Source of the DNA: Druceiella hillmani
Taxonomy: Eukaryota; Arthropoda; Insecta; Lepidoptera; Hepialidae
DNA: 64,000 nucleotides
Direction of reading: 5' to 3'
Assembly (NCBI GenBank): GCA_039881145.1
Contig: JAYKKI010000066.1
Span: 8,815,501-8,879,500, forward strand
How positions within the stretch are numbered: position 1 is the stretch's first letter; each line of letters starts with the position of its first letter. The translations under genes and the position numbers were made by a program. The notes under the pieces are model-generated. The model ran no database searches. It worked only from the letters and a program-made list of their open reading frames with translations, and was not told the DNA's origin. Of this stretch, positions 35,996-48,249 are shown one piece after another.

Positions 35996-36573
35996 TACCA
36001 ATTCATCTCTTCAATTTTTAATCATATACCGCTACATTTTTTTTCTGAAATCATTACTAATTGAGGATCAAATAAAGTGTGTCTTTTGGTAAAATAAGTT
36101 TTAACATTTGCTTTTCTTTCGAAACTTTCATACTTTTTAAGTTACCAAACTCCTTTGTTTTTTTGTTGCCAATGAAATACTGACTCTTGCAGCAGTTGTT
36201 TTGGAAATATTCCCACCTATAATCATAAAAAATTGACAAAAAAATGTAATATTTGAATATAAATTGGTACCTAATGGTTGCATTCGATATGCAATAAAAA
36301 CCCATGTTACTGTCTACATATAATCTTGCAACTTCGGACATTGTACGACTAACATCAGATACAAATTTAACTCGCGTGATCATCAAAATTAAACACTGAG
36401 AGATTGTGGGAGATTCATTATTTACAATTAGTGAAGTGGTTAGTGTTTATCTGTATACCGTAGATGAGACTTGCATTAAAATGAGTTAAATAAATTGAAG
36501 ATATTTGTTTATAAGCCTGATAGTAAATATGGAATCAAATTACAATCAGTTGCGTCAATAGTATATGCACATT

Positions 36574-36711
<138 letters not shown>

Positions 36712-37129
36712 AGATGCTGCCTAGTCTAATTACTAGTTTAGGCCATGAATAATTTTACTATTAAAATAGTATAAATAACTTTAGATATATTTTTGGATTT
36801 TCCTCAAGTAGCTGAGCATATAAGCTTTAAACGTCCGCGTTAACGGAATTTAAAAATGCATTGCTGTATAATTTGACAATAAAAAATTATACTACAAAAC
36901 TATACTCACCGAGTTGCACATTTTGTAAGTTTGAAAAATTTGAGTACTCACGAATTTTTTTGAGTATAGTGATGGGCAGGTAATGCCCTTCATTTTATAC
37001 AACGCGACTATAAAAAAATCAGAGTATAACTTATTAGCATTTAAATTAATATAAAAATACTTATGAAAAATTAATATTAAGAAAATACTTTTTCATGCAC
37101 CCAGTAATATTATAAATGTGTACACATAG

Positions 37130-37620
37130 CTGCGAGAAAAATTATTACGCCTGCCCGATCATCAAGTGCTATAATGGTCGACGCAACCTTCAGCGATACC
37201 TATAATAAATCGAAAGCAATTAACACCATCTGTTATTCTTGAGTGTGCTTTCTTCATTGCAAACCTTACAAGCGGCAGGAAACTGAAATTAGTTGATAGT
37301 TAAAAAACGTTGGCTTCAGTTTTTTCATCTATGCTTAATATATGGGCAACCAACATCAAAACAGAGACGATGACACACGAAAGTTAAGATAGAGCATTAC
37401 GACAGAAATAGCCGATAAGCGAGACAGAGTATACTGCAAAAGCCCCAGCGCTTCACACTAAGTGGACGAAGCGCCGGTCCCGCTCGCCCCACTACATGAT
37501 ACAGTGCCGTCCTGGCGCTGTTTGCGCATCGATGTTGATGATGGTGTATTATTGCATAGATCAGTGTTTGGGTGTAGCCGTCATGCACAGAATGCTGACT
37601 TCGTTTTTGTAGAAATCTTC
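37130..37620. promoter_or_regulatory. GC-richer island, candidate conserved element
   Basis: The sequence around GCGCCGGTCCCGCTCGCCCC (37,470) and the CGATGTTGATGATGG run is much less AT-rich than its neighbourhood and free of simple repeats. It includes an ACACCATCTGTT E-box-like motif near 37,226. A short minus-strand frame (37,588-37,397) has no recognised domain. It could be an enhancer, promoter or unrecognised exon. Confidence 0.3.
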
Positions 37621-37699
37621 TCGAGGTCTATGTTTTGATTTTCTTTATGGAAATTGCCCGTTGTTGTGTAATTTATACAAATCGTTTTTTTTTATTATT

Positions 37700-38900
37700 C
37701 AAGAATCGTTTAGTCGGTGCAGCTACACTTCCTTTACTGTAATATCGATCAATTGAATATAGCAGAAAACAAAGTAGACTTAGTAGGTGTGTTTCTATAT
37801 ATGTTGGTTCTAATTTAGTCTATTTCTAATTATAACTGTGTTCTTGTCCTATGACAAGGAACAGGATAGCATGAAAACACCATGTTTTAAGTTTGAAAAA
37901 GGTGTCTTTAGATACGAATATAAGATTTTTTCCTTTATACTTTAAATCCTATAATATACAAGTTATACAAAAAAAATAATAGTATAAATTATAATTTTTC
38001 TTAAAATAGTAACCTTTTCGTAAAAATAGTAGTATAAATTATAACTTTTCTTTGGAAATATATATTAATTGAGACTTCCTTTAAAAATTGTATATAATTT
38101 TAATAAAACAGAAATTTCACGAGAGCACAGTTATAAAACCAGAGTGAGGCAATAATACAGAGGCGAATTTATTCCAAAAAAATTTTTCTCCTGATTTCTT
38201 ATAAATTTGTGTTCAGATTAATTATACGATTATAAACTATTGATTAAACAAAGTAAAAAGTTCTACTATTACTAACTGTTTGGAAACTAATGGATTTAAA
38301 TGAGAAAAAAAATGTCAATAGGAACGTGACTATTTCGAAACGAAAATTTAAATCTGTGTGAATTTATTTCAAATAATCCTCCAATGCAAAAAAAATTTTA
38401 AAATTTAAAGTTTTTATGTAAACGATGATAGTTCAATGCTGGTCGATAAATTAATATGTTGTATTTATCAAGGGCAACATTCACTATTCAAAAATTACAC
38501 CTATTATGCCAGTGATTAGATTAAGAAAAGATATTATCACCGTCGGGTGACATTACTCACACTACCTCGTGTCAACGACCGCTAACATTATCCTGCTACA
38601 TTAAACTTCTTCCAAGTTAGGTAACATTTTTTTCTCAAAAAATTCTAATGGTAGTTATAAACTTACGAAATTTATTACGGATCTGAAAAAAGTTACGAAA
38701 TAACTTTTGACACATGCTCTAAAAGTATTACTATATTAATATTCGCCCTCTGACGTACTAGACCAAATTCTGTAGGAGAATATACGAAAAAAGTTTTCTT
38801 TTATGACTAAGCATGATTAAGTTTCCATTTATAACTTTATCCAAATTTTTCTAGAAAATATATAGCATGGTCTAGCTAATAAGCGATTCGCCAGCACTTA
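37700..38900. other. AT-rich stretch, nothing recognised
   Basis: No gene or clear repeat was seen. A less AT-rich patch lies near 38,530-38,620 (ACCGTCGGGTGACATTACTC). Confidence 0.45.
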
Positions 38901-39400
38901 AAACTGAACGACAAACACGTGTCACTTTAATAGTTTGAAAAACTATCCGTTTCGAGCATAACTTTCAATGTAGTAAAAATATTGCAATATGTATGTAAAT
39001 ACACGTACGCGGCCCACCACCATACAGGGGCGGGCACATTCAAAACCTCTTTACGGATCAGCCCAATAAGTTCAATTTATTTGGAACAAATGTTTCTCCA
39101 TCTAGGCCGATATACTGCTCACTGCGTTATACCGTTCGTAAAGATTTATATAAATAAACAGGCAGTACAATTTCAAAGCACGCGCCCCTCGTAAAACCGT
39201 GAGGCGCTCTGCAGCGCCGCCTGTGCGATATTGCAAAAAGAATTCGTGGATAGTACGTGGCGCGGCGCAGACCAGATAATAATGTCAAGAGGACGGCCGC
39301 GGACGCGGACCAGGTAGTCTATCCACAACTAGATCCGATTTACTACCCTACGATGCTTGTTTGTTACGATATAGTAAATTGAACTGCTTTAGTGTATATA
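38900..39400. promoter_or_regulatory. GC-rich island, candidate promoter or enhancer
   Basis: It contains CACGTACGCGGCCCACCACC near 39,000, GAGGCGCTCTGCAGCGCCGC near 39,200 with the palindrome GGCGCTCTGCAGCGCC, and GGACGGCCGCGGACGCGGAC near 39,290. It is the longest run of moderate to high GC in the right half. A 70-codon frame at 38,982-39,194 shows no domain. A CpG-type promoter or conserved enhancer is plausible but unproven. Confidence 0.35.
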
Positions 39401-40770
39401 CTAAATTTAATTTATCCGTACGTAAGTTTAAAAATCAACCCATGGCAAGACAAAAAGCGACGACTAAGTGTAATTGTATAATCCGGTGCAAATATGAAAC
39501 TTTGTCATTTTATTCGACGTGCTGATCCTGAAATATGACTAGTGTCTCAGGGAAACGCTAGGATGTATAATTTACGTAGAACTTTTGTTATTCATCCTTA
39601 AACTGAAGTCTGGCTACAGACGAAAAATGTGATTATATATATATTTGTTTCAAAACCATAATAAATTAAATTTTATTACCGGCTATATAATTAAATATTA
39701 AGCTGCAGTCGCTAGTGATTATCCGAAAAAATTTACTTCTCTTGCATGTGTCTTTGGTGTTCCACATAGTGACATGCGATTGAATATCATTATGTAATTT
39801 TGACTAGAAGCTGTGTATTATTGCGGTTGTATTGTCAGTTATTCTCGTATAGTTTTTTACGTCAATGTGATGTTACGTGATATTCTCACTTTGTGGTATG
39901 CAAATAAGAAATAACGCTTAGTGACGATTCTGCACCTCTGAATTGTGCTTGCTATATATTAATGTTCAATTTCAAACTTGAAAGTATTAATATCTATTTG
40001 ATCACAACGTGTTGTACATAATTATTTAATTTACTTCTAAAACTGAATACATAAATTCTAAAATAATTACGAAGATAACGTTGTTCGCATTTTTAAACAA
40101 TATGCTTTAAATATTCAAATTAATGTGAATATAATTTTTAAACTATAGTTATTTTCATTATGAAAAATATTTACATTACGCATAGAATTTTAAAATTAAG
40201 AGTAAAATTAAAAGAAAGATGATTTTTTGTAAACGTTTCGAAGTTACAACCATCCGGTAAAAACCAGGTTGTTTTAGGAATATAACAAAAATTGATAATA
40301 TACTGATCCTACTAATATTCGTTACTGCTTTGTAGGGAAAAAATATAAATAAATCAATCATTCTTTTACCGAAACGGTGTTTTAATAAAAACATTTAAAA
40401 TGCACTTAAAACCAAAAAAGAATGCGATAAATGAATTCAAAAAAAAATTATTACAATATTTTCTTTACACTTTATTTGTTAATGGTTCTCCTTGACATTT
40501 TTTTTAATTCCTAGATTATTTTTCGTTTTAGTGTTTGTTGATTATTTTTATTATGGAATATTACAAACAAATATTTTTTTAATGGTTATTTAAAATCAAT
40601 TTCTAAGCTTTCAAAGATTTTAGCAAAGCCAATTACTCAATCTTACATGCTGACATGCATACATGAATTACTTGTTTACATATGTACTAACAATATTCAT
40701 ACGAATAACTTGTTTATGACGTTCATTTTGTAATTTAAATGCAAATTTCCTAATTTTTGGTTTAATATAT
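39400..40770. other. AT-rich stretch, nothing recognised
   Basis: No gene, RNA or repeat recognised. Confidence 0.45.
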
Positions 40771-41040
40771 TCTTCCCGTGAATTGGGCAAGCGAGAGGTC
40801 CGCACCGTTCGGTAAGCGTATCTCGACTAACGGCCAGAGTTAAGTTGAAGTGTTACTAATTCCCAGCTGCAGTAATTGATAACTGGCGCAGAGCCATTGT
40901 GCGGTTGCCACAAAAATGTTGAAAGTTCTCATCAAAAAAATGAATCCAGCTCGTGGTGCTACTTCAACAAACTTTCTGTTATCGTCTGCGAGCACTGGTT
41001 AACTTCAAAATTTATCACTTTGAGTCGTTAATGGATGAAA
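40770..41040. promoter_or_regulatory. Less AT-rich block, candidate conserved element
   Basis: GAATTGGGCAAGCGAGAGGT, CCGCACCGTTCGGTAAGCG and the CCCAGCTGCAG to GGCGCAGAGCCATTG run form a compact non-repetitive block in very AT-rich DNA. No reading frame, tRNA fold or family was recognised. Confidence 0.25.
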
Positions 41041-41691
41041 AGTTTCAAGTAAAAATGGCATGGTGGAAAATAGTCGAGGTGTCCCTAAAGATAAATTTTA
41101 ATTAAAATAGTTTAGTAATTTTCTATTAGGAATTTTATTAAATATGATAGTTTCTAAATAAAATTTCCATTTACCAAAATTTATCTTATATAAAATTGTT
41201 GCGAATGTTCCTTTAAGTGTTTTTCAATCCTCCAATAATGGTAAACTATGATGTCAAGGGACAGGGTATGAATCCAACTCTCAACCGATATATGTAATTA
41301 TCTGTTAATCTGATTTTAAAGAAATGGTTGATTATAACTATCGAAATAAATTTCAATATATTACTGGTTTATATATAATCTGAAATGTACTTTACGTTAA
41401 ACTGAACTTTTGTCAGGCTTGAAAATGTACGTAAGTAATGGTTATTTTAACTAAAGGGCAATCTCATGCAAATAATCATTTCCCACTTTGGTAATTAACG
41501 TGTTTTTAACGTGTTCTAAACCATCATTGAAATATATTAAACTATTTTTTGTATGAAATTCATTTGTAATACCGTAAAAAGAAATTAAACACAAATATTA
41601 ACAGGACTGTATAGTACATAAATACATAGCCACTATTTTTTGTTTAAGATTTAAATAATTTATAATTTTGCATCAATTTTTATAAAAATTA

Positions 41692-42260
41692 TTAACTGTG
41701 TTAAGTAATGAGCAGTTTTAAATTTCGATTTAAAATTAGATAATTTTAAATAACAGATTATATTTTTCTGATCTCAATACGATTTGAATCGTTATGGTAA
41801 CAACTCGACATGTTAACAACTCTGTGAAATGATACACACCTTTATATTTTGAATTACAATTAGATAATATTAAAATAACAGAAAATATTTCTCTATTTTC
41901 AGTACGATTTGAATTTTCTAACCCTCAGAAAAAATGTGTTTATCAACATTTATTTTCAATATATTAATAACTCTGTGAAGTAATAAGCTGCTTTAAATTT
42001 CGAATTATAATTAAATAATATTAAAACAAGAGAAAATATTTTTTTGATCGGAGTACAATTTCAATTTTCTAACCGTCAGAAAAAATATGTTTATCAAAAT
42101 TTTTTTTCAATATATTAATAACTCTGTGAAGTAATAAGCAGCTTTAAATTTTATATCACAATTATGTAATATTAAAATAACAGAAATTTTCTGATCTGAG
42201 TACGATTTGAACTTTCTTAGCCCCAGAACACTATTGATTTATCAACGTTTCACTTGGGTA
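41692..42260. repeat. 151-bp tandem array, about 4 units
   Basis: Units start TTAACTGTG or TTAATAACTCTGTGAAGTAA at 41,692, 41,813, 41,964 and 42,115, with periods of 121, 151 and 151; the first unit has a deletion and the last is about 146. Each contains AGATAATATTAAAATAACAG or a close variant and ACGATTTGAATTTTCTAACC. The two middle units are most alike. Confidence 0.94.
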
Positions 42261-42944
42261 TTAACTGCACGTTACACATTGATTCCAGTCTATTTGTTTT
42301 ATATTAAGCCTTAGAAATTTGAAATGATTAGTCAAAAGAGAAGCGTCTTCTTTTAACATGAGGTTAGTAAATTGTGTTATTAATTAATATTCCATTATTC
42401 AACGTAGTATTTTATTAGATACCACCATTGCTAAATTCGTTATGAAAATTGATAGTATCTACATTATTTAGAAAGAAAATATTTCGTTGTCGTCTTTGAA
42501 TTTTTGTCGTTGGTAAATGCTTCAGAAATAAATATGTTAGGGTTATATTCAGAATTCTTATCTTCAGAAATAAATATTTTTGGCCTATGCAAATATATAA
42601 GTTATAAAATCGTTTCAAAGCAAAATAAAAAGATAAACATATGTTAGATTTCAATAATTGCGTATATGTTTAATATTCCATGCATTCACGCGTTAATTAT
42701 TCATTTAGTGATAAAAAATTAGCATATTTTACACCGGGGGATATTGCAAATATTAACCCTGGGGATAATGAAAATATTTAAAGAAAAGTTATATCTTAAA
42801 AAAGGATGTTTCATTCAATAACTGATTTGTGAATCCTTCAAAAACGTTTCCGTTATATATTGCCGTAAGACAAATCTTTATATATTATTTCTCAAAGAGT
42901 TTTTTTGACGATACGCCATATTTTCCTCGTTACTTAATAAAAAA

Positions 42945-43099
42945 CAATAATTGAGCTATCATTTTAAAGATTACTTTCATCGCTAATAACGAAAAATAAA
43001 CAATACCGATTACTTTTTATTTAATTAATATTTCAATTGCTTAATTCCCTATTTATAAAAAACAATAATTATTTCTTTAAAATGATAGCTCAACTATTG
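42945..43099. repeat. Inverted repeat, 26-bp arms
   Basis: CAATAATTGAGCTATCATTT plus TAAAGA (42,945-42,970) is mirrored at 43,074-43,099 with one mismatch across a spacer of about 103 bases. The TATTTCTCAAA motif flanks both sides in direct orientation (near 42,887 and 43,112), so an inverted duplication is nested in a diverged direct one. Confidence 0.85.
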
Positions 43100-44600
43100 G
43101 TTTCTATTAATTATTTCTCAAACAATTTTTTACAATGAGACATATTTGTCACTTAATTATTTTCACATTGTATTACCATCCGGACACTTGCAAATTATTC
43201 GGACGGGCCAAACAGTATCAATTATTTGTAATTGATTTCGAAATGCTAAAAATATATTTTTTGCTTTACAAGAACTTAATAGCACACGAATATTATTAAC
43301 CTAATAAATAGTGTTTATTTTTTATGTGAATAATTATTAAAAAATCCATGTTAAAAAACTAAAACAATATTTAAATTTTAAACCTTTATTATAAACCTTT
43401 ATGCTATTTATTATCATTTCATTCTTACGTTTCGATTTTATTAATAAATGTTATTTTTGTCTCAGTCAGACAATAAGGTCATAAATATGTTCATTATTTA
43501 TAACGTGTTATATAGTCGAAATATCAACAGTTCCATTGTTGCCTATGGATAACTTTGCAAGTAGGTCTGAGTAACTCTAATTATTTGCCCCACTTCCTTT
43601 GTGTATGCACAACAGTTTAAAATGTACTGATTCTATGACAAAGAACTTCCTCTGAATGCAACAGTTACGACAGTTGAAAATTGCTTAATATTTGTCAGGG
43701 AATTTTTTTTTTGCAACTTATATATAATGATAAAAGATGGAAAACGAATGAATTAAATATTCCTTAATATGCACCTGATTTTCCTATAATTTAGTTATGA
43801 GGCTGAAAAGTAAAATAAAATACGTTGATAGTGTAGGGAAGGCGAGAGAATGGATATAGTTCACCTCTTACCGCCACTTATTCAATGCGTCAGTGAAAAG
43901 GAGACCGCTATAGGAGCGACTTTGGTCGTTATTGTTTTATTTTTTATTATTCTCTCTCTTAGGCATAACAAAACGCATATTCACATTTATATGCTAATTA
44001 TATTAAAAGAATCAACGATAAATTTCGTTAGCATTTGAATTCTGAAATTGATCTCAATTGCAGTTTTATAAAGTAAATTGACTACTGAGTACAGTAGGAA
44101 TTTTTGCTTATCTGTTGCATATTAATAAATTATATATAAATGATATATTATAAAACTTGGGAAATTTATAGGTGGCCTGTAGTCGGGCAAAATGGATTGG
44201 TGTTTCATAAATTTTGCATATATTTTAATTATTATTTTTTTACAGGAAGTTATTTTTGATCTTCGTAAATATTGCATTATTATCAGTACGAGAATACACT
44301 AAAGAAATATTATGTGTTTGATATTCGCATATTATTTTCTTTTCCAGTTATTTTTTTAGTAGCTGCCAAGCTGTAACTTTTTCATAATTTTTTTTTAAAT
44401 ATTCTTTTTCTCTAATCGCTATAAATTTCAATCACAAATTTTTTTTCAAATCTGGCCCAAACCGATTGATTACTTTTTACGATATAAATATTGCGTAATT
44501 TGACTTAGCAACTAATTTTGTATAAAGATAGTAAACGACTTTTAAATCTTGAGCCTTTCGTTGATACAGAAATTTGTAGAAGATTTATTTTCCCTCTGGT
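43100..44600. other. AT-rich stretch without recognised genes
   Basis: A less AT-rich patch at 43,840-43,970 holds a 62-codon frame with no recognised domain. Nothing else was identified. Confidence 0.45.
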
Positions 44601-44620
44601 TTTATCCATTAAAATAACTG

Positions 44621-44675
44621 TTCGTATTAATTTTTATTTTAACGATTATATCGGTAAAATAAAAATTAATACGAA
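44621..44675. repeat. Perfect hairpin, 21-bp arms
   Basis: TTCGTATTAATTTTTATTTT plus A pairs perfectly with 44,655-44,675 across a 13-base loop. It is AT-rich and of the size of a small foldback. Confidence 0.9.
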
Positions 44676-44869
44676 GTTTGAACTATAAAAACGATTAAAT
44701 TAAGTCAACTTGTTCCCACTTATATGCCTGAAAATTTGAAGAATTTAATTGAGACCATTGAGAACTACGATATTGATATTCTGCTCACGCAAATATAAAG
44801 TGGTAGTAAAATAACAGAATGGGATGCAAAATCCGTACATAACGCACAACTGAATATATAGAACCCACC

Positions 44870-45200
44870 ATTAAGCCGCCGCGCAGATGATAATAATTTA
44901 CCAAACGTATGCCTTTGCCATGCTCAATATACACTGTGAAAAGGGACGAACGAAATGAGACGTAAGCTTAAAGTTTTCAACGAGCGTTTCCTTCGATATT
45001 TTATCCATGTAACTTTACACTTTGAGTAAATTGTGAGAACAGCCATCTGTGGATAAAAAAATAAAAAAGTGCGCGGAAACGCGGATGAGAAGCGGAAAGT
45101 CCCCGTGATAAATAGGGGTAATAAAAAAAGGTGTTGAGGAATTTGAAATAATGTTACGTGCACGATTACTAAGGCTGCTCGCGGGGCTCGAGACCACAGT
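44870..45200. promoter_or_regulatory. Less AT-rich block, candidate conserved element
   Basis: AAGCCGCCGCGCAGATGATA, CGGAAACGCGGATGAGAAGC, GTCCCCGTGATAAATAGGGG and GCTCGCGGGGCTCGAGACC lie within 330 bases of non-repetitive sequence, including GATAA-type motifs. Two overlapping minus-strand frames here have no domain. Candidate enhancer or promoter. Confidence 0.3.
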
Positions 45201-45496
45201 TTAAATAAACTTACATCGTTTACATATATGTTATATAATACGCTAATGTCTACTTAGCATTATTGTCTCCTTCGAAGCTTCTAACTGGAGGTTGATTAGA
45301 TATTTTAAACTGAACCTAGGCAAACCTGTAATTAGTCTTATTACACATTTTAAATTTATCATTTATAATAATTGACAAAAAATGTTTTTTTGTATTTAGA
45401 CGTTTCAAACTTTGCAAATTTTAATTAATTAGTCAAACTCTCAAAACTATTTCTCAATTCAAAACTCTGTCGTCGCTTATCGAATTAGGCCTACAT

Positions 45497-45870
45497 TAAA
45501 TTACTGTAGCAAAAACGAATTTAATTCTAAACAGTGGTCTATTATGGTATTATGGAGTTTTGATAAGGTTTGATAACATTTTCAAAGTGTGCGGAGTTTT
45601 GATAAGGTTTTGTAGGAATATAAAAAGTGCATATAATTTATCCTGAATAGCAAAATATAAATCTATAATTTAAGTATCACATCTGCGAATCTCGTTATGT
45701 GGAATTAAATCTGTGCTGTATTGTAGTAAAAATTAATTTTAATTCAAAACAGTGCTCCATTATAATTAACTTTTCCAAATCGTTCGAAGTTTTGATAAGG
45801 TTATGTAGGAATATAAAAAATTAAGCAATTTATCCTAAATATCAATATAAAAGCCTATATTATGATGATA
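45497..45870 (+). repeat. Direct duplication, about 217-bp period
   Basis: CTGTAGCAAAAACGAATTTA (45,504) recurs as TTGTAGTAAAAATTAATTTT (45,721). Both units continue through CAAAACAGTG or CTAAACAGTG, then AGTTTTGATAAGGTT and GTAGGAATATAAAAA. Unit 1 has an additional internal copy of GAGTTTTGATAAGGTTT. Confidence 0.88.
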
Positions 45871-46389
45871 TGTGGAAATCTTGATGGTCGAGATTAAAAA
45901 TTTACGTTTTTAAAAGGATAGAAACAGATTTTCTATGGAATTTACTTACGATAATTTAAGTTCTCCAAACTTAAGAATAATTCATAAAAAATCAAGCGAA
46001 ACGAAAACAAAAATCATTCCAATGTACATAACTGAGCAATAACAAATTAATTTTAAATTTTATTTATAGTCTTATAAATGAGAAATATTACGCATAGCTA
46101 CGAAATTAGCTATGGACAAATATTTTGCCACATTAACCTTGAGCAATTTTTTTTCCCAGATTTATATATAAACATATATATTATTTCACTCCCTTACGCT
46201 ATCTGTAGGTATTTAGTTATCGTTTTCTCAACAGATAGGCTAATGCAGATGAAGTTTAGCTTGGAATATTACCGCTGATTCAAGTAAGTTTACGCTCCAA
46301 TGCATGCACAGATTGCTGGGCCGCTTGCTTGGGGTTGTGAGAATTAAGTCGTTTAAAATACTATATTTCTGACATAATAATCTAATATT

Positions 46390-46634
46390 GAATATATTTG
46401 GGATTAATTTTGTAGAAATTCAATATCACTTAATTGTTATTCATAAATAATAATTACTTCCATTTTATTTAAATTCTTAACAACCACCTAAGTTTCGTTG
46501 TATAACAACATCTTCAGTTAATCTTTAAAAATTACCCACCTGAAGCTGTCATACAATGAGACCCAGGTCGTGGTTAATAATTTAAATAAAGTGGAAATTA
46601 TACTACTTCACGTAGTTTTATTTAGTTGTCAATA
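46390..46634. mobile_element. Foldback MITE, copy FB4
   Basis: GAATATATTTGGGATTAATT, then TGTAGAAATTCAATATCACT forms the outer end. TTAACAACCACCTAAGTTTC pairs with GAGACCCAGGTCGTGGTTAA. The right outer arm is TACTACTTCACGTAGTTTTA. The two centre arms keep ACAACATCTTCAG and CCACCTGAAG. Closest in structure to FB1. Confidence 0.88.
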
Positions 46635-46825
46635 AAAATTAAAGGGTGATATTCGTGATGTTACTTCCAAATAACAGACAATAAAATAAAACTGAGCCGT
46701 CATACAATTTTTTTCAGACAAGAACTCATAGTTCGTTTCTATAAATGTACAACAAAGGGCAACAATTCTGTGCAAAAATCTAAATGTTAAAAAAATGTAC
46801 AACGTAATTTTTTACCGTTGGTCTT

Positions 46826-46925
46826 ATAATTTGAATTATAATTATGTGTTATTATAATTAATTATAATAATTAATTATAATTATGTATTTATAGAATTAT
46901 AATTAATCATAATTATGTGTATAAC
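46826..46925. repeat. Palindromic AT-rich repeat (ATTATAATTAATTATAAT)
   Basis: Several interleaved copies of TTATAATTAATTATAA with TAATTATGTGTTA- or ATTATGTATTT-type spacers form nested hairpins. Confidence 0.8.
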
Positions 46926-47703
46926 TATTATTTTAAAGCTCCAAAATTTAGATTTTTAAATTAAACGATTAATTAATATAATAGCCGGAATTTTCTTTAA
47001 AATAAATCAAATATTATTTGTATATTGGTTGCTAATTTCTATTATATCTGAACGAGTATAAATTTTAAATCAAACCGCGATATTTTTAAAAGTCAAAAGA
47101 TTTTCAATTGCATTTTACATTAGTCAGATGAAACTTTAAGAAAGATAACATTGTAACACAGGAAGATAATTCTAAAACATGAAAATATACGGATATAACA
47201 AAGACATGAGTGAAAAATAAGTTCATTAGCGAGAGTTTGCAAAGACACATCCCGCCCTATTATTTATTAAGTTTTAAGCCGCACATAAAAACTTTTCCTC
47301 AAGTCTTCTGTCTAAGCGAAACTTAAATCTAAATTTCACTATGGGGATTGGTACAAACCTATTTGAGAAATAGGTAATAAAAGTTTGCAGGTTTACGAGG
47401 AAACTTGCTTTTATTAAGCAATAATAATTGTAAGTTTGTAACCGTTAACTTAATAATTCATTATGAAGTGTTGCACGCTGAACTGGGGCACTTAGGTGCG
47501 GAAGTATAAGTAATGGCTTTTGAAAGAAATTCCAATGTTCGTTAGCATATTTTAGTAACAAATTTATGATAACCGTGTTGGGAGTCAGTTAATTTTTTTT
47601 TAACTTCACAATAAAACAGTAACTGAGTCAGTAATTATATTGCTCTTACTTTGGGCAACTAGTCTCCGTCTACTAATTTATTAGTTTATAACTTGAGACA
47701 TTT

Positions 47704-47752
47704 TGAAATTTGACATTTGACATTTTTTTTAATTTGACATTTTTGAATATCG
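47704..47752. repeat. Short repeats of ATTTGACATTT
   Basis: Three copies of TTTGACATTT separated by T-rich spacers. Confidence 0.65.
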
Positions 47753-48139
47753 CTTTAAGACATCGCGTTGATCACTTTAGGCCATTGATCATGAAAGTAC
47801 CTTAATATTTGCATTATGAAAATTGGTCTACACCTATCAATTTGTTTATTTATAGGTTAATATTAGTTGATAGTAAAAAGATGATAACGAAATTTTCATC
47901 TTTCTTTAAACGATAAATGTGGTTAAAAGGTAAGTAATCGACAATAACTGAAGCATGAAAATGATAATTTTATGTATATTTTTTTTTCAAAACGTAGTTT
48001 CAAAAAGTAAAAAAGCTCACGTAAGGAACTGTAGCCCAGAAATTACGAAATTACTTTCTTTGCATTGGGTGTCTAGGGATAAATAGAACTGCAGCTTGTG
48101 GATGGTGATTTGAATTCGGAATATTTTACATATTAAAAT

Positions 48140-48220
48140 ATGGGGGAAGGTGAGAAAGACAAAGAAAGATTGAAAGCGTGAGGGAGAGAGAAGAATAGAG
48201 GGAAAGAGAGCAATAACAAG
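48140..48220. repeat. Purine-rich tract
   Basis: About 80 bases almost entirely A/G on the plus strand (GGGGGAAGGTGAGAAAGACA through GAGGGAAAGAGAGC). It may adopt unusual DNA structure or act as a GAGA-type site; neither is shown. Confidence 0.6.
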
Positions 48221-48249
48221 TTATATGCTGCTTATGTCACAAAGTTATA

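Noticed and set aside
36057..36386. 109-codon minus-strand frame just upstream of the P-like transposase relic
   Set aside because: Could in principle be an N-terminal part, but no THAP domain or recognisable motif was seen.
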